Assembly: GCA_001189345.1 (NCBI GenBank)
Contig: LFKV01000008.1
Coordinates: 1-64,000 of the forward strand
Direction: 5' to 3'
Source of the DNA: Candidatus Paraburkholderia kirkii
GTDB lineage: Bacteria; Pseudomonadota; Gammaproteobacteria; Burkholderiales; Burkholderiaceae
DNA length: 64,000 nt
Positions 52,473 through 64,000 of this stretch are shown here, piece after piece. The position numbers and the translations under genes were made by a program. The notes under the pieces are model-generated. The model saw nothing but the letters and a program-made list of their open reading frames with translations, was not told the DNA's origin and searched no databases. Every line of letters begins with the position of its first letter. Positions within the stretch are counted from its first letter, which is position 1.

Positions 52473-53614
52473 TCAGGACCCGAGCGTGCGGCAGAATTCG
52501 ACGATGCGGCGAGCCCCTTCGACACATTCTCCGGTCTCGGCGACGAGCGCGATGCGCACGAAGCCTTCGCCCGGATTCGTGCCGTGCGCCGCGCGAGCGA
52601 GGAAAGAGCCCGGCAGAACCGTCACATTATAGTCGGCGTACAGGCGCGCCGCGAACTCGGTATCCGTCGTGAGGCCGGTGCGCGAGACCTTCGCCTAGAG
52701 GTAGAACGCGGCGTCGGGCAGGCGGACGTCGAGCACCTCGGCGAGCATCGGCGTGACCGTCTGGAATTTTTTCAGATACTTCGCGCGGTTGTCGCGCACG
52801 TGCGTTTCATCCTGCCACGCGGCGATGCTCGCGCGCTGGAACACCGTCGAGAGCGCCGCGCCGTGATACGTGCGATAGAGCAGGAAGTCCTTCAGGATCG
52901 ATGCGTCGCCCGCGACGAAGCCCGAGCGCATGCCCGGCACGTTCGAGCGCTTCGACAGGCTCGACAGCATCACCAGGCGATCGAAGCCGCGGCCCAGCAG
53001 GCGCGCCGCCTCGAGGCCACCGAGCGGCGGTTTCGTCTCGTCGAAGTAGATCTCCGAGTAGCACTCGTCCGACGCGATCACGAAGCCGTGCTGTCCGACA
53101 GCGCGAACAGCTCGCGCCAGTTGTCGAGCGTGAGCACCGCGCCGGTCGGGTTGCCCGGCGAGCACACGTAGAGCAGTTGCGTGCGCGCCCAGATGTGATC
53201 CGGCACGACCGAGTAGTCGCAGGCGAAGTTGCGGGAAGGATCGCTGTTGACGAAGTAGGGCTCGGCGCCCGCGAGCAGGGCCGCGCCTTCGTAGATTTGA
53301 TAGAACGGGTTCGGACAGAGTACGATGGGCGGTCCGGCGGCGTCCGTGCCGCGGCTGTCGACGACCTTCTGCGCGAGCGCGAACAGCGCTTCCCGCGAGC
53401 CGGAGACAGGCAGCACCTGCGTGGCCGGATTGACAGCTTCGAGGCCGTCGAGCGAAGCGATCACCGCGTCGCGGATGAGCGCCGGCGTCGGATGCTTCGG
53501 CTCGCCGATGCCGAAGCTGATCGGCGTGAATCCGGCGCGCGGCTCGATGCCCTTGAAGAGCGCACGAAGCTTTTCGAACGGATAGGGCTGAAGTTTCTTG
53601 AGAAGTGGATTCAC
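52473..53614 (-). pseudogene. dapC: Succinyldiaminopimelate aminotransferase with stop and frameshift
   Basis: PLP aminotransferase of the succinylase diaminopimelate route. GTG start at 53614 (MNPLLKKLQPYPFEKLRALF). GIGEPKHPTPALI, SGSREALFALAQ, CPNPFYQIYEG and YVCSPGNPTGAVL are intact. A missing base near 53089-53100 shifts LFALSD to HGFVIASDECYSEIYFDE. The PLP-lysine segment MLSSLSKRSNVPGMRSGFVA follows in the new frame. TAG at 52697-52695 then interrupts PDAAFYL-AKVSRTGLTTD, where Trp (TGG) is expected. Restored length is about 380. Because dapD and dapE are intact, another aminotransferase such as ArgD must supply this step if lysine synthesis works. Confidence 0.9.
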
Positions 53615-53836
53615 GGCGTGACCGGTAAGCAGTGAGCGATGCGCGCGAGGCGCGGAGCGCCTGCCGGAGCAGCATCGGAAGACATCGAACGGACGCGAAA
53701 CAAGCAGCGCGCGCCCCCGCGCCCCAAGCGGGCGGCGGCGTGCGGCACGAAGGACGAAAGCGCGAATGAAGAAGCTCATGAGCCACGAAATGGGCGCGAT
53801 GGCGGAGACGAGGACGACCCGGAACGGAGTGCCGCA

Positions 53837-54821
53837 ATGACCCGCGGTCTGCACAACGCGTGGCCAACGCTCGCGATCATGCTGGGCGCGTCGGTGTGGG
53901 GCCTCGTCTGGTACCCGATGCGCATGCTCGCCGCGATGGGCTTCACGGGCACCGCCGCCAGTGCGACCACCAGCGGCGCCGCATGCCTCTTCGTGCTGCT
54001 GGCGAAGCGCCCGATCAGCACGCTTTCCTGGCACTGGCTGCTCGTCGCGCTCGGCGCGGCGGCGGGCGTGACCAGCATCGGCTTCGTGTGGGGCGCGATC
54101 CACGGCCAGGTGATGCGCGTGCTGCTGCTCTTCTATCTGACCCCCGCCTGGACCGCGCTCTTCGCGCACTTCATCCTGAGAGACCGCCTGACGCGCGCCG
54201 ACGCCGCGCTGTCGCTCCTCTCGCTCGCGGGCGCCGTGACGATGCTCTGGTCGCCCGAGCTTGGCATGCCGCTGCCCGCCGATTTCGCCGAATGGGCGGG
54301 TCTCATGGGCGGCATGGGTTTCGCGATGAGCAACGTGCTCATCGTCAGGATCACGCGCACGCTGCCCGCGATGAAACCCGAGATGCGCACCGCCGTGATC
54401 TTCGGCGGCGCGGCGCTCGTCGCCTCGCTCGCCGCGCTGCTCGAGCCGATGCCCGCGCCTCCCGCCGCCGCCCAGCTTCCCGCCGTGGCGCTCATCATGA
54501 TCGGTCTCGGCATCGTGCTCGCGGCGAACAACGTGATCGTGCAAGTCGGGCTCGCGCGCGTGCCGGCCAATCGCGCGTCGATCATCATGCTCTTCGAAAC
54601 TCGTGGTCACGGCGCTGTCGTCGTGGCTCTTCGCGGGCGAGGTGCCCGGCCCGCGCGAATGGGCGGGCGGCGCGTGCATCGTCGCCGCGTGCGTGCTGTC
54701 GGCGTGGGCGCACCGCACGCGCGCGTCGCGTGCATCGCGTGCGCCGGCCGCGGCCGAACCGCCCGACGTCGCCGGACGCGAGCCGGAAAGCAAAAAGAAA
54801 TCGACTCGCGCGATGGTATGA
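53837..54821 (+). pseudogene. EamA/DMT-family transporter, frameshifted
   Basis: Drug/metabolite transporter superfamily permease with ten expected helices; substrate unknown. Start ATG 53837 (MTRGLHNAWPTLAIMLGASV). Two EamA repeats are visible, e.g. LLLFYLTPAWTALFAHFILR (end of the first) and ASIIMLFE (second). An extra A at 54597-54600 shifts the frame after IIMLFE. The other frame continues LVVTALSSWLFAGEVPGPRE and GGACIVAACVLSAWAHRTRA to a stop at 54821. About 327 residues when restored. The shift removes the last two helices. Confidence 0.85.
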
Positions 54822-54951
54822 TGGTGCCCGCTGCGCCGGACCCCTCGCACAACGCACAATGATGCGCGGCGTGGCCGAACGCGATCGACGGGCCGCGCTG
54901 CGACCTGTCCGCTATTCATCCTCCGTCACCATTCCAAACAGCGATATCGCC

Positions 54952-57900
54952 GTGCGGCTGACCTCGATAAAACTCGCTGGCTTCAAGTCCTTCGTCGATC
55001 CCACGCATTTTCAAGTCCCCGGCCAGCTGGTCGGCGTCGTCGGGCCGAACGGCTGTGGCAAGTCCAACATCATCGATGCCGTGCGCTGGGTGCTCGGCGA
55101 ATCGCGCGCCTCGGAGCTGCGCGGCGAATCGATGCAGGACGTGATCTTCAACGGATCGACGGCGCGCAAGCCCGGCAGCCGGGCAAGCGTCGAACTGATC
55201 TTCGATAACGCCGAAGGCCGTGCTGCCGGCCAATGGAGCAGCTACGGCGAAATCGCCGTGAAGCGCGTGCTCACGCGCGACGGCACCTCCAGCTACTACA
55301 TCAACAATCTGCCCGCGCGCCGCCGCGACATCCAGGACATCTTCCTCGGCACGGGCCTCGGCCCGCGCGCGTACGCGATCATCGGGCAGGGCATGATCGC
55401 GCGCATCATCGAGGCGAAGCCGGAAGAGCTGCGCGTGTTTCTCGAGGAAGCCGCGGGCGTGTCGAAGTACAAGGAGCGCCGCTGCGAGACCGAGAACCGT
55501 CTGCACGACACGCGCGAGAACCTGACGCGCGTCGAGGACATCGTCCGCGAGCTCTCCGCGAATCTCGAGAAGCTCGAGGCGCAGGCGGTGGTTGCGACCC
55601 GATACAAGGAACTGCAGGCCGAGGGGGAGGAGAAGCAGCGCCTGCTGTGGCTTCTGCGCAAGCGGGAAGCGGGCAGCGAAGCGGAGCGCCAGCAACGCGC
55701 GATCCGCGAGGCGCAGGTCGAGCTCGAAGCGCAGACCGCGCGTCTGCGCGAAGTCGAGGCGCACCTGGAGACGCTGCGCGTCGCGCACTACAGCGCGAGC
55801 GATGCGATGCAGGGCGCGCAGGGCGCGCTCTACGAAGCCAATGCCGAAGTGAGCCGGCTGGAGGCGGAGATCCGCTTCATCGTCGAGTCGTGCAATCGCG
55901 TGCAGGCGCAGATCGCCGCGCTCACGGCGCAGCGCGAGCAGTGGCAGGCGCAGGCGCAGAAGGCGCGCGACGAGATCGACAGCGCCACCGAGGCGCTCGC
56001 CGAAGGCGAGGAGAAAGCCGCGATCGCGCAAGAGAACGCCGCCGCGAAGCACGACGCGCTGCCCGCGCTCGAAGCCCGCTGGCGCGATGCTCAGGCGCAA
56101 CTGAACGAGGAGCGCGCGGGCATCGCGCGCGCGGAGCAGGCGCTGAAGCTCGAGGTGGCGCATCAGCGCAACGCCGATCAGCAGCTTCAGCAACTCCAGC
56201 AGCGCCAGGAGCGTCTGAAGACCGAAGCGAGCGGCCTCGATGCACCCGACGAAGCGCAGCTCGAGGCGCTGCGCATGCAGCTCGCCGAAAACGAAGAAAT
56301 TCTCGCCGAAGCGCAGGCGCGTCTTGCCGATGCGCAGGAAACCGTGCCGCGTCTCGATGCCGAGCGCCGCGCCGCGCAGGAACGCGTGCAGAAGGAAAGC
56401 GCGCAGATCCATCAGCTTGAGGCGCGCCTCGCCGCGCTCAAGGCATTGCAGGAGAGCGTGCAGACCGAAGGCAAGATCCAGCCGTGGCTCGACAGGCACG
56501 AGCTCGGCGCGCTGCCGCGCCTGTGGAAGAAGCTGCACGTCGAACCCGGCTGGGAAGCGATGCTCGAATCCGTGCTGCGCGAGCGTCTTGCGGCGCTCGA
56601 GGTATCGAATCTCGACTGGATCAAAGCCTTCGCCACCGATGCGCCGCCCGCGAAGCTCGCGTTCTATTCGCCGCCCGTCGCGGGCAAGCCAGTCGAGACG
56701 CCGCAAGGCCTGCGCTCGCTGCTCTCGCTGGTGCGCATCGACGATCCGGGCCTGCGCGCGGTGCTCAACGAATGGCTCGGCACGACCTTCGTCGCCGACG
56801 ACATCGCGCAGGCGCTGGCCTCGCGCAGCCAGTTGCCGGAAGGCGCCGCGTTCGTCGTGAAGGCGGGGCACGTCGTGACGCGCGTCGGCGTGCAACTCTA
56901 CGCGTCGGATTCCGAGCAGTCGGGCATGCTCGCGCGCGCCCAGGAAATCGAGAATCTCGCGACGCAGGTGCGCACGCAGGCGCTGCTCTCCGACGAAGCG
57001 AAAGCGCACGCCGTGCGCGCCGACGCGGCCCACACTCAGGGCTCACAGGCGCTCGCGGAAGCGCGCGCCGCCGCCGAGCGCGCGACGCAGCGCGTCCACG
57101 CGCTGCAGTTGGACGTGCTGAAGCTCGCGCAGGCGCACGAGCGGTACACGCAACGCAACACGCAGATCGGCGAGGAGCTGGAGGAGATCGCCGCCCAGAT
57201 CGAGGAGCAGCGTGCGCTGCGCGCGGAATCGGAAGCCGCGTTCGAGCGCCACGATGCCGAGATCGCGCAGCTGCAGGCGCGTTTCGAGGACAACCAGCTC
57301 GCGTTCGAGGCGCTCGACGAGCAGCTCACGAACGCGCGCCACGAACTGCGCGAACTGGAGCGCGCCGCGAGCGACGCGAGTTTCGCGGTGCGCGGGCTCG
57401 CCGCGAAGATCGACGAGTACCGGCGCAACATCGACACGGCGCACGAGCAGAGCGAGCGCATCGCGGGCACGCTGGAAGACGCGCGCGCCGAGCTCGAGAC
57501 CATCAACGAGCAGACCGCGCAGACCAGCCTGCAGGACGCGCTCGAAGTGCGCGCGGCGCGCGAGGAGTCGCTGCATGCGGCGCGCGTCGAATTGGACGAT
57601 CTCACCGCGCGCCTGTGTCAGGCCGACGAGCAGCGTCTGGTGGCCGAGCGCTCGCTGCAGCCGCTGCGCGACCGCATCAACGAATTGCAGTTGAAGGAGC
57701 AGGCCGCGCGCATCAGCGGGGAGCAGTTCGTCGAGCAGTTGCAGGCGGCGGGCGTGGACGAGGCCGAGCTCGCCGAGAAACTCGCGCCGGACATGAAGCC
57801 GTCGTATCTGCAGGGCGAAGTCACGCGCCTGAACAACGCGATCAACGCGCTCGGGCCCGTCAACATGGCGGCGCTCGAAGAGCTGGCGGCGGCGACCGAG

Positions 57901-58467
57901 CGCAAGCACTTCCTCGACGCGCAGTCGGCGGACCTGAATGACGCCATCGGCACGCTGGAAGACGCGATCCAGAAAATCGACCAGGAAACGCGCGCCCTGC
58001 TGCAAGGCACGTTCGACGAGGTGAACCGCCACTTCGGCGAGCTGTTCCCGCGTCTTTTCGGCGGCGGCCAGGCGAAGCTCATCATGACCGGCGACGAGAT
58101 CTTCGACGCTGGCGTGCAGGTGATGGCGCAGCCTCCCGGCAAGAAGAACTCGACGATTCACCTGCTTTCGGGCGGAGAAAAGGCGCTCACCGCAACCGCG
58201 CTCGTGTTCGCGATGTTCCGGCTGAATCCCGCGCCGTTCTGTCTGCTGGACGAAGTGGACGCGCCGCTCGACGACGCGAACACCGAGCGCTTCGCGAACC
58301 TCGTGCGCGCGATGGCGGCCAAGACGCAGTTCCTGTTCATCTCGCACAACAAGATCGCGATGGAAATGGCGCAGCAGCTGATCGGCGTGACGATGCAGGA
58401 GCAGGGCGTGTCGCGCATCGTGGCGGTGGATATGGAATCGGCGGCGGGTTTCGCGCAGAACGGCTGA
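54952..58467 (+). CDS. smc: Chromosome segregation ATPase SMC
   Basis: Condensin-type ATPase that organises and segregates the chromosome. GTG at 54952 gives MRLTSIKLAGFKSFVDPTHF. Walker A GVVGPNGCGKSN (about 30-40), DIFLGTGLGPRAYAIIGQG, then ~400 residues of Glu/Ala/Gln-rich coiled coil, the hinge (about 480-640) around DWIKAFATDAPPAKLAFYSP, a second coiled coil, signature LSGGEKALTATALVFAMFR (about 1070) and Walker B FCLLDEVDAPLDDAN. 1171 residues with no lesion over 3.5 kb, notable next to damaged neighbours. zipA follows. Confidence 0.95.
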   Translation: MRLTSIKLAGFKSFVDPTHFQVPGQLVGVVGPNGCGKSNIIDAVRWVLGESRASELRGESMQDVIFNGSTARKPGSRASVELIFDNAEGRAAGQWSSYGEIAVKRVLTRDGTSSYYINNLPARRRDIQDIFLGTGLGPRAYAIIGQGMIARIIEAKPEELRVFLEEAAGVSKYKERRCETENRLHDTRENLTRVEDIVRELSANLEKLEAQAVVATRYKELQAEGEEKQRLLWLLRKREAGSEAERQQRAIREAQVELEAQTARLREVEAHLETLRVAHYSASDAMQGAQGALYEANAEVSRLEAEIRFIVESCNRVQAQIAALTAQREQWQAQAQKARDEIDSATEALAEGEEKAAIAQENAAAKHDALPALEARWRDAQAQLNEERAGIARAEQALKLEVAHQRNADQQLQQLQQRQERLKTEASGLDAPDEAQLEALRMQLAENEEILAEAQARLADAQETVPRLDAERRAAQERVQKESAQIHQLEARLAALKALQESVQTEGKIQPWLDRHELGALPRLWKKLHVEPGWEAMLESVLRERLAALEVSNLDWIKAFATDAPPAKLAFYSPPVAGKPVETPQGLRSLLSLVRIDDPGLRAVLNEWLGTTFVADDIAQALASRSQLPEGAAFVVKAGHVVTRVGVQLYASDSEQSGMLARAQEIENLATQVRTQALLSDEAKAHAVRADAAHTQGSQALAEARAAAERATQRVHALQLDVLKLAQAHERYTQRNTQIGEELEEIAAQIEEQRALRAESEAAFERHDAEIAQLQARFEDNQLAFEALDEQLTNARHELRELERAASDASFAVRGLAAKIDEYRRNIDTAHEQSERIAGTLEDARAELETINEQTAQTSLQDALEVRAAREESLHAARVELDDLTARLCQADEQRLVAERSLQPLRDRINELQLKEQAARISGEQFVEQLQAAGVDEAELAEKLAPDMKPSYLQGEVTRLNNAINALGPVNMAALEELAAATERKHFLDAQSADLNDAIGTLEDAIQKIDQETRALLQGTFDEVNRHFGELFPRLFGGGQAKLIMTGDEIFDAGVQVMAQPPGKKNSTIHLLSGGEKALTATALVFAMFRLNPAPFCLLDEVDAPLDDANTERFANLVRAMAAKTQFLFISHNKIAMEMAQQLIGVTMQEQGVSRIVAVDMESAAGFAQNG

Positions 58468-58644
58468 CGCATCGTCGCCAATCGCGGAGTTTTGAACGAG
58501 CGGCAGGCCGGACCGTGTCCGGTCATTGCGCCAAGACGCGGAGTGGTGCGCATCGGCCAGGCGGCGGCGAGAAGCCGGAACGCGGCGCGATGCGTGCGAC
58601 AGATCGCGCGGCGCTTCGTAACTTAAAAGAATGATGGAGCCTGC

Positions 58645-59898
58645 ATGGACGAGTTGACACTCGGTTTGATTGGAGCCGGAGCCGTGGTGGTGGGCGGCGT
58701 GGTCGTGTACAACGCGTGGCAGAGCGCGAAGGTGCGGCGCAGGATGCCGCGCCCGATGCCCGACGAAGCGGCCGATGCGCTCGTGCGCCAGGAGACCGAC
58801 GACGAGCAGCCGTTCATCGAGCCCGTGCGCCAGCCGCGCCGCGAGCCGGAAGCGGGAGACGGCGGCGATCAGCCGCGCGACACGCGCGTGGAGCCGAGCT
58901 TCGGCGGCGCGAGTTCGGCGACCACGGCGCCGCCGCCGGTCGCGCCCGCCGATACCGCCGTCGATCTTCAGGCCGAGGCGACGTCCGCCAACGGCCTCTC
59001 CGAGGAAGCCGAGAGCCGCGGCGAGGACGAGCGCACCGAACCGGTGATGCCCGCCGCCGCCGCCATTTCGTCGGCGCCGCCGGCCGTGGTGGATCGCCGC
59101 ATCGACTGCGTCGTGCCGATCCGCCTCGCCGCGCCCGTCGCGGGCGACCGCGTGATTCCGCTCGCGCAGCGTCTGCGTCGCGCGGGCACGAAACCCGTCA
59201 CGATCGAAGGCAAGGCCGAAGGCCAGAGCACGTGGGAATTGCCGCGCAACGGCGTGCGTTACGAAGAGCTGCGCGCGGCCGCGCAGCTGGCGAACCGTAG
59301 CGGTCCGCTGAACGAGCTCGAATTCTCGGAGTTCGTGACCGGCGTGCAGCGTCTTGCCGACGCCATCGACGGGTCGCCCGAATGCCCCGACATGATGGAA
59401 ACCGTCGGCATGGCGCGCGAGCTCGATGCGTTCGCCGCGCAGTGCGACGCGCAGCTCTCGATCAACATTCTCTCCGACGGTGCGCCGTGGTCGGCGAATT
59501 ACGTGCAGGCGGTGGCGTCGCAGGACGGCCTCCTGCTCTCGCGCGACGGCACGCGCTTCGTGAAGCTCGACGCGAAGCAGAATCCCGTGTTCATGCTCCA
59601 GTTCGGCGACACCAACTTCCTGCGCGACGACCTCACGTACAAGGGCGGCCGGATGATCACGCTGGTGCTCGACGTGCCCTTCGCCGACGAGGACATTCTT
59701 CCGTTCCGGCTGATGTGCGACTACGCGAAGTCGCTGTCGGAGCGCATCGGCGCGCGCGTCGTCGACGATCAGCGCCGGCCGCTGCCGGAATCCGCGCTGC
59801 TCGCCATCGAAAAGCAGCTGATGACGCTTTATGCGAAGCTGGAGCAGGCGAGCATTCCGGCCGGCTCGCCGGCGACGCGGCGGCTCTTCAGCCAGTAG
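58645..59898 (+). CDS. zipA: Cell division protein ZipA
   Basis: Bitopic inner-membrane protein that tethers FtsZ. N-terminal membrane anchor LTLGLIGAGAVVVGGVVVYN, then an Arg-rich stop-transfer segment, a long acidic/Pro-rich linker (about 45-150) and a C-terminal FtsZ-binding ZipA domain (about 270-400: FAAQCDAQLSINILSDGAPW, VFMLQFGDTNFLRDDLTY and LDVPFADEDILPFRLMCDYA). 417 residues, intact. smc-zipA-ligA order is conserved. Confidence 0.9.
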   Translation: MDELTLGLIGAGAVVVGGVVVYNAWQSAKVRRRMPRPMPDEAADALVRQETDDEQPFIEPVRQPRREPEAGDGGDQPRDTRVEPSFGGASSATTAPPPVAPADTAVDLQAEATSANGLSEEAESRGEDERTEPVMPAAAAISSAPPAVVDRRIDCVVPIRLAAPVAGDRVIPLAQRLRRAGTKPVTIEGKAEGQSTWELPRNGVRYEELRAAAQLANRSGPLNELEFSEFVTGVQRLADAIDGSPECPDMMETVGMARELDAFAAQCDAQLSINILSDGAPWSANYVQAVASQDGLLLSRDGTRFVKLDAKQNPVFMLQFGDTNFLRDDLTYKGGRMITLVLDVPFADEDILPFRLMCDYAKSLSERIGARVVDDQRRPLPESALLAIEKQLMTLYAKLEQASIPAGSPATRRLFSQ

Positions 59899-59946
59899 AC
59901 GCGGTGCGCGCGAGATTTCCAAACGCGCGCTTGCTGCCAGAGGATC

Positions 59947-59972
59947 GCGCCCCATAAGGGGCGCTTTCTTTT
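59947..59972 (+). terminator. Rho-independent terminator after zipA
   Basis: GCGCCCC and GGGGCGC flank an ATAA loop and are followed by TTTCTTTT. Confidence 0.85.
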
Positions 59973-60035
59973 GCGTGCGCGCTGCCGCACTCGCGCCCGC
60001 ACTCAGGCCATTCGGCCGATGCCATGATTTACTGA

Positions 60036-62700
<2,665 letters not shown>

Positions 62701-62735
62701 CGCCGTGCGTATCGGACCGCAAGAAGATCGGGCAG

Positions 62736-62768
62736 AAGGCCGCTTCGCGGGGAGCGGCCTTTTCTTTA
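62736..62768 (+). terminator. Rho-independent terminator after def
   Basis: AAGGCCGCT and AGCGGCCTT flank an 8-nt loop and are followed by TTCTTT. Confidence 0.8.
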
Positions 62769-63002
62769 CGCCGGCGTTTTCGGATTGCCGCTGATATCGG
62801 GCTGGCGGAACAGGGCGACGTGCTCCGGATTCGCGGACGCCTGCAGGCGTCCGTCCGGCAGGCGGGCGATCACCATTTCGCCGATGCCGGGGCTCATCAC
62901 GACGACTTCGTCGCGCAGGGCGAGCAGGGCTTCGAGCCGTCGTCGGCCGCTCACGATCTCAAGACCGGTTCCCGTCTCACGAACGATGATCTCAACTGAC
63001 AT
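62766..63002 (-). CDS. Small protein of unknown function, ParB-like segment
   Basis: 78 residues from ATG 63002: MSVEIIVRETGTGLEIVSGR, RRLEALLALRDEVVVMSPGI and EMVIARLPDGRLQASANPEH. I do not recognise it with certainty. The segment LEIVSGRRRLEALLAL resembles the ParB N-terminal motif (xxIxxGxRRxxAxxxL), but the protein is far too short for ParB and lacks its other domains. It is convergent with def and sits over the def terminator. Amino acid composition and codon use fit a real gene. The 240 nt upstream to 63244 hold no gene. Confidence 0.5.
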   Translation of the reverse strand: MSVEIIVRETGTGLEIVSGRRRLEALLALRDEVVVMSPGIGEMVIARLPDGRLQASANPEHVALFRQPDISGNPKTPA

Positions 63003-63244
63003 GGCGATTTTCCCTCGATGCCGTTCAATGCTGGTCCTGCCGCCGTCCACCTGATCGGCGCGGCTGCCTGACCGGTGTAACGGATCGGTGATTCATTTTC
63101 TTTAGCCAGAAACCGGCCAAAAATGAAAAGGCACGACCGGGGCTGCATCGTACCGATTTCCTTGCTGGCGCGTCGTATTTTTGCGACGCAGCGGTGCCCG
63201 GCGCGTACGTTCGATCGGACGTGCGCGCGGGCATTCCGGTTTGT

Positions 63245-63995
63245 TCAGAAGCTCTCGTTCGGTCCTAGATAACGCCACTGCCCGGGCGGCAGCGCGCCGA
63301 GCGTGATACGCCCCATGCGGATGCGTTTGAGGCCGACGACTTCCAGTCCGACTAGCTCGCACATGCGGCGAATCTGGCGCTTCTTGCCTTCGCGCAGCAC
63401 GGAGCGAAGCTGCTCGCCGTTCTGCCAGCTCACCTGCGCCGTCTTGAGCGGCACGCCGTCAAGCTCGAGCCCGTGACGCAGCAGCGCGAGCTTTTCCGCG
63501 GGCAGGTGCCGATCGAAGTCGACGGTGTGCTCGCCGAAGCGCACGCGCACGAGGTACTCCTTGTCGACTTCCGAGTGGCCACCGATCAGCTGCTTGGCGA
63601 TGCGGCCGTCCTGCGTGAGCACGAGCAGGCCCGTCGAATCGATGTCGAGGCGGCCCGCGGGCGCGAGCGTGCGCAGATGGCCCGGCGAGAAACGGATGCC
63701 CGAGCGGTCCTCTTCCCAGTGGTTGGCCGGGTTGACGAGCGTCACGGCCGGCTCGTAGCCGTCTTCGGCCTGACCAGACACGAAGCCCACCGGCTTGTGC
63801 AGAAAGATCGTGACCCGTTGCGATTGCGCGGAGTGCGCGGCGGGCAGGATATCGATGTTCTGCGTCGGACGGATGCGCGTGCCGAGCGTGTCGATGACTT
63901 CGCCGTCGACGAGCCCTCAGCCTTTCTCGATCCCATTCATCGGCTTCGCGGCGCGAGCAAAGGCCGAGTTCGGACATGACTTTCGACAGGCGCAC
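63245..63995 (-). pseudogene. RsuA/RluB-family pseudouridine synthase with insertion and stop
   Basis: Converts a uridine in rRNA to pseudouridine. GTG at 63995 begins MRLSKVMSELGLCSRREADE, the S4 domain. An extra G (CCC at 63931-63933 region) shifts the frame at EW-IEKG, and in the restored frame TGA at 63919-63917 replaces an expected Trp (TGG), followed by [20 protein letters not shown]. The catalytic domain is intact in the third segment: [20 protein letters not shown] with the catalytic Asp, and [19 protein letters not shown]. Restored length about 249. The gene could begin beyond the window end, but the S4 start looks complete. RluB and RluF are both possible. Confidence 0.8.
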
Positions 63996-64000
63996 GAGAC

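Overview
The window is a GC-rich chromosomal segment from a member of the Burkholderiaceae, most like Burkholderia/Paraburkholderia/Caballeronia. The evidence is the gene order (gloB-mltD-MFS-carAB-greA-yhbY-rlmE-ftsH-folP-glmM-pstSCAB-phoU-phoB-phoR, then aceA-DEAD-box helicase-ACBP-tsaB-rimI-udg, then dapE-dapD-dapC-smc-zipA-ligA) and protein wording typical of that family. Almost every gene is housekeeping. I found no tRNA, rRNA, CRISPR array, secretion cluster, biosynthetic cluster or defence island, and no undescribed multi-gene system that I can defend.

What is unusual is the state of the genes. About one third of the recognisable genes carry frameshifts and/or in-frame stop codons while the surrounding sequence still reads as the family. 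Damaged genes include rnhA (cut off by mobile DNA), an MFS transporter, yhbY, aceA, a DUF1853 gene, thiE, thiM, a small conserved gene, a CaiB-like CoA transferase, a yheS-type ABC-F ATPase, gpx, dapC, an EamA transporter, a def paralogue and an RsuA/RluB-type pseudouridine synthase. The IS elements are damaged too. All seven nonsense codons can be reached from the expected sense codon by a G:C to A:T transition, and most small indels are insertions, several of them short tandem duplications. Together with IS insertions into core genes this looks like early reductive genome evolution. Leaf-nodule Burkholderia/Caballeronia symbionts are the best known case in this family; that assignment is inference. 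Some 1-nt indels could be sequencing errors.

Layout. 1-2434: a nested mobile-DNA scar (IS2-like remnant, an IS630 element with TA ends, an integrase remnant) that has cut off rnhA. 2434-7291: methyltransferase with a T11 tract, gloB, mltD, broken MFS gene. 7292-13816: carAB for carbamoyl phosphate, greA, a DUF4149 membrane protein, yhbY. 14107-19402: rlmE, ftsH, folP, glmM. 19536-26407: a Pho-regulated phosphate uptake and signalling block, pstSCAB-phoU-phoBR. 26424-27777: an IS2-type element sits where ppk/ppx would be expected. 27828-33555: LysR regulator, uspA, broken aceA, rhlE-type helicase with long leader, ACBP. 33728-43298: tsaB-rimI-udg-DUF1853, thiM-thiE-thiD, lplT, alr, radA. 43499-49949: mostly damaged genes (small hypothetical, CoA transferase, yheS, gpx) plus cls and prmB. 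49991-54821: lysine/diaminopimelate genes and a broken EamA exporter. 54952-64000: smc, zipA, ligA, damaged def, a small unknown, and a damaged pseudouridine synthase at the window edge.

Damage is not random by function: cell-cycle, DNA, phosphate and cell-wall genes (smc, zipA, ligA, ftsH, glmM, pst-pho, dapE, dapD, alr, carAB) look intact, whereas transporters, redundant enzymes, the glyoxylate bypass and accessory RNA/translation factors are broken.
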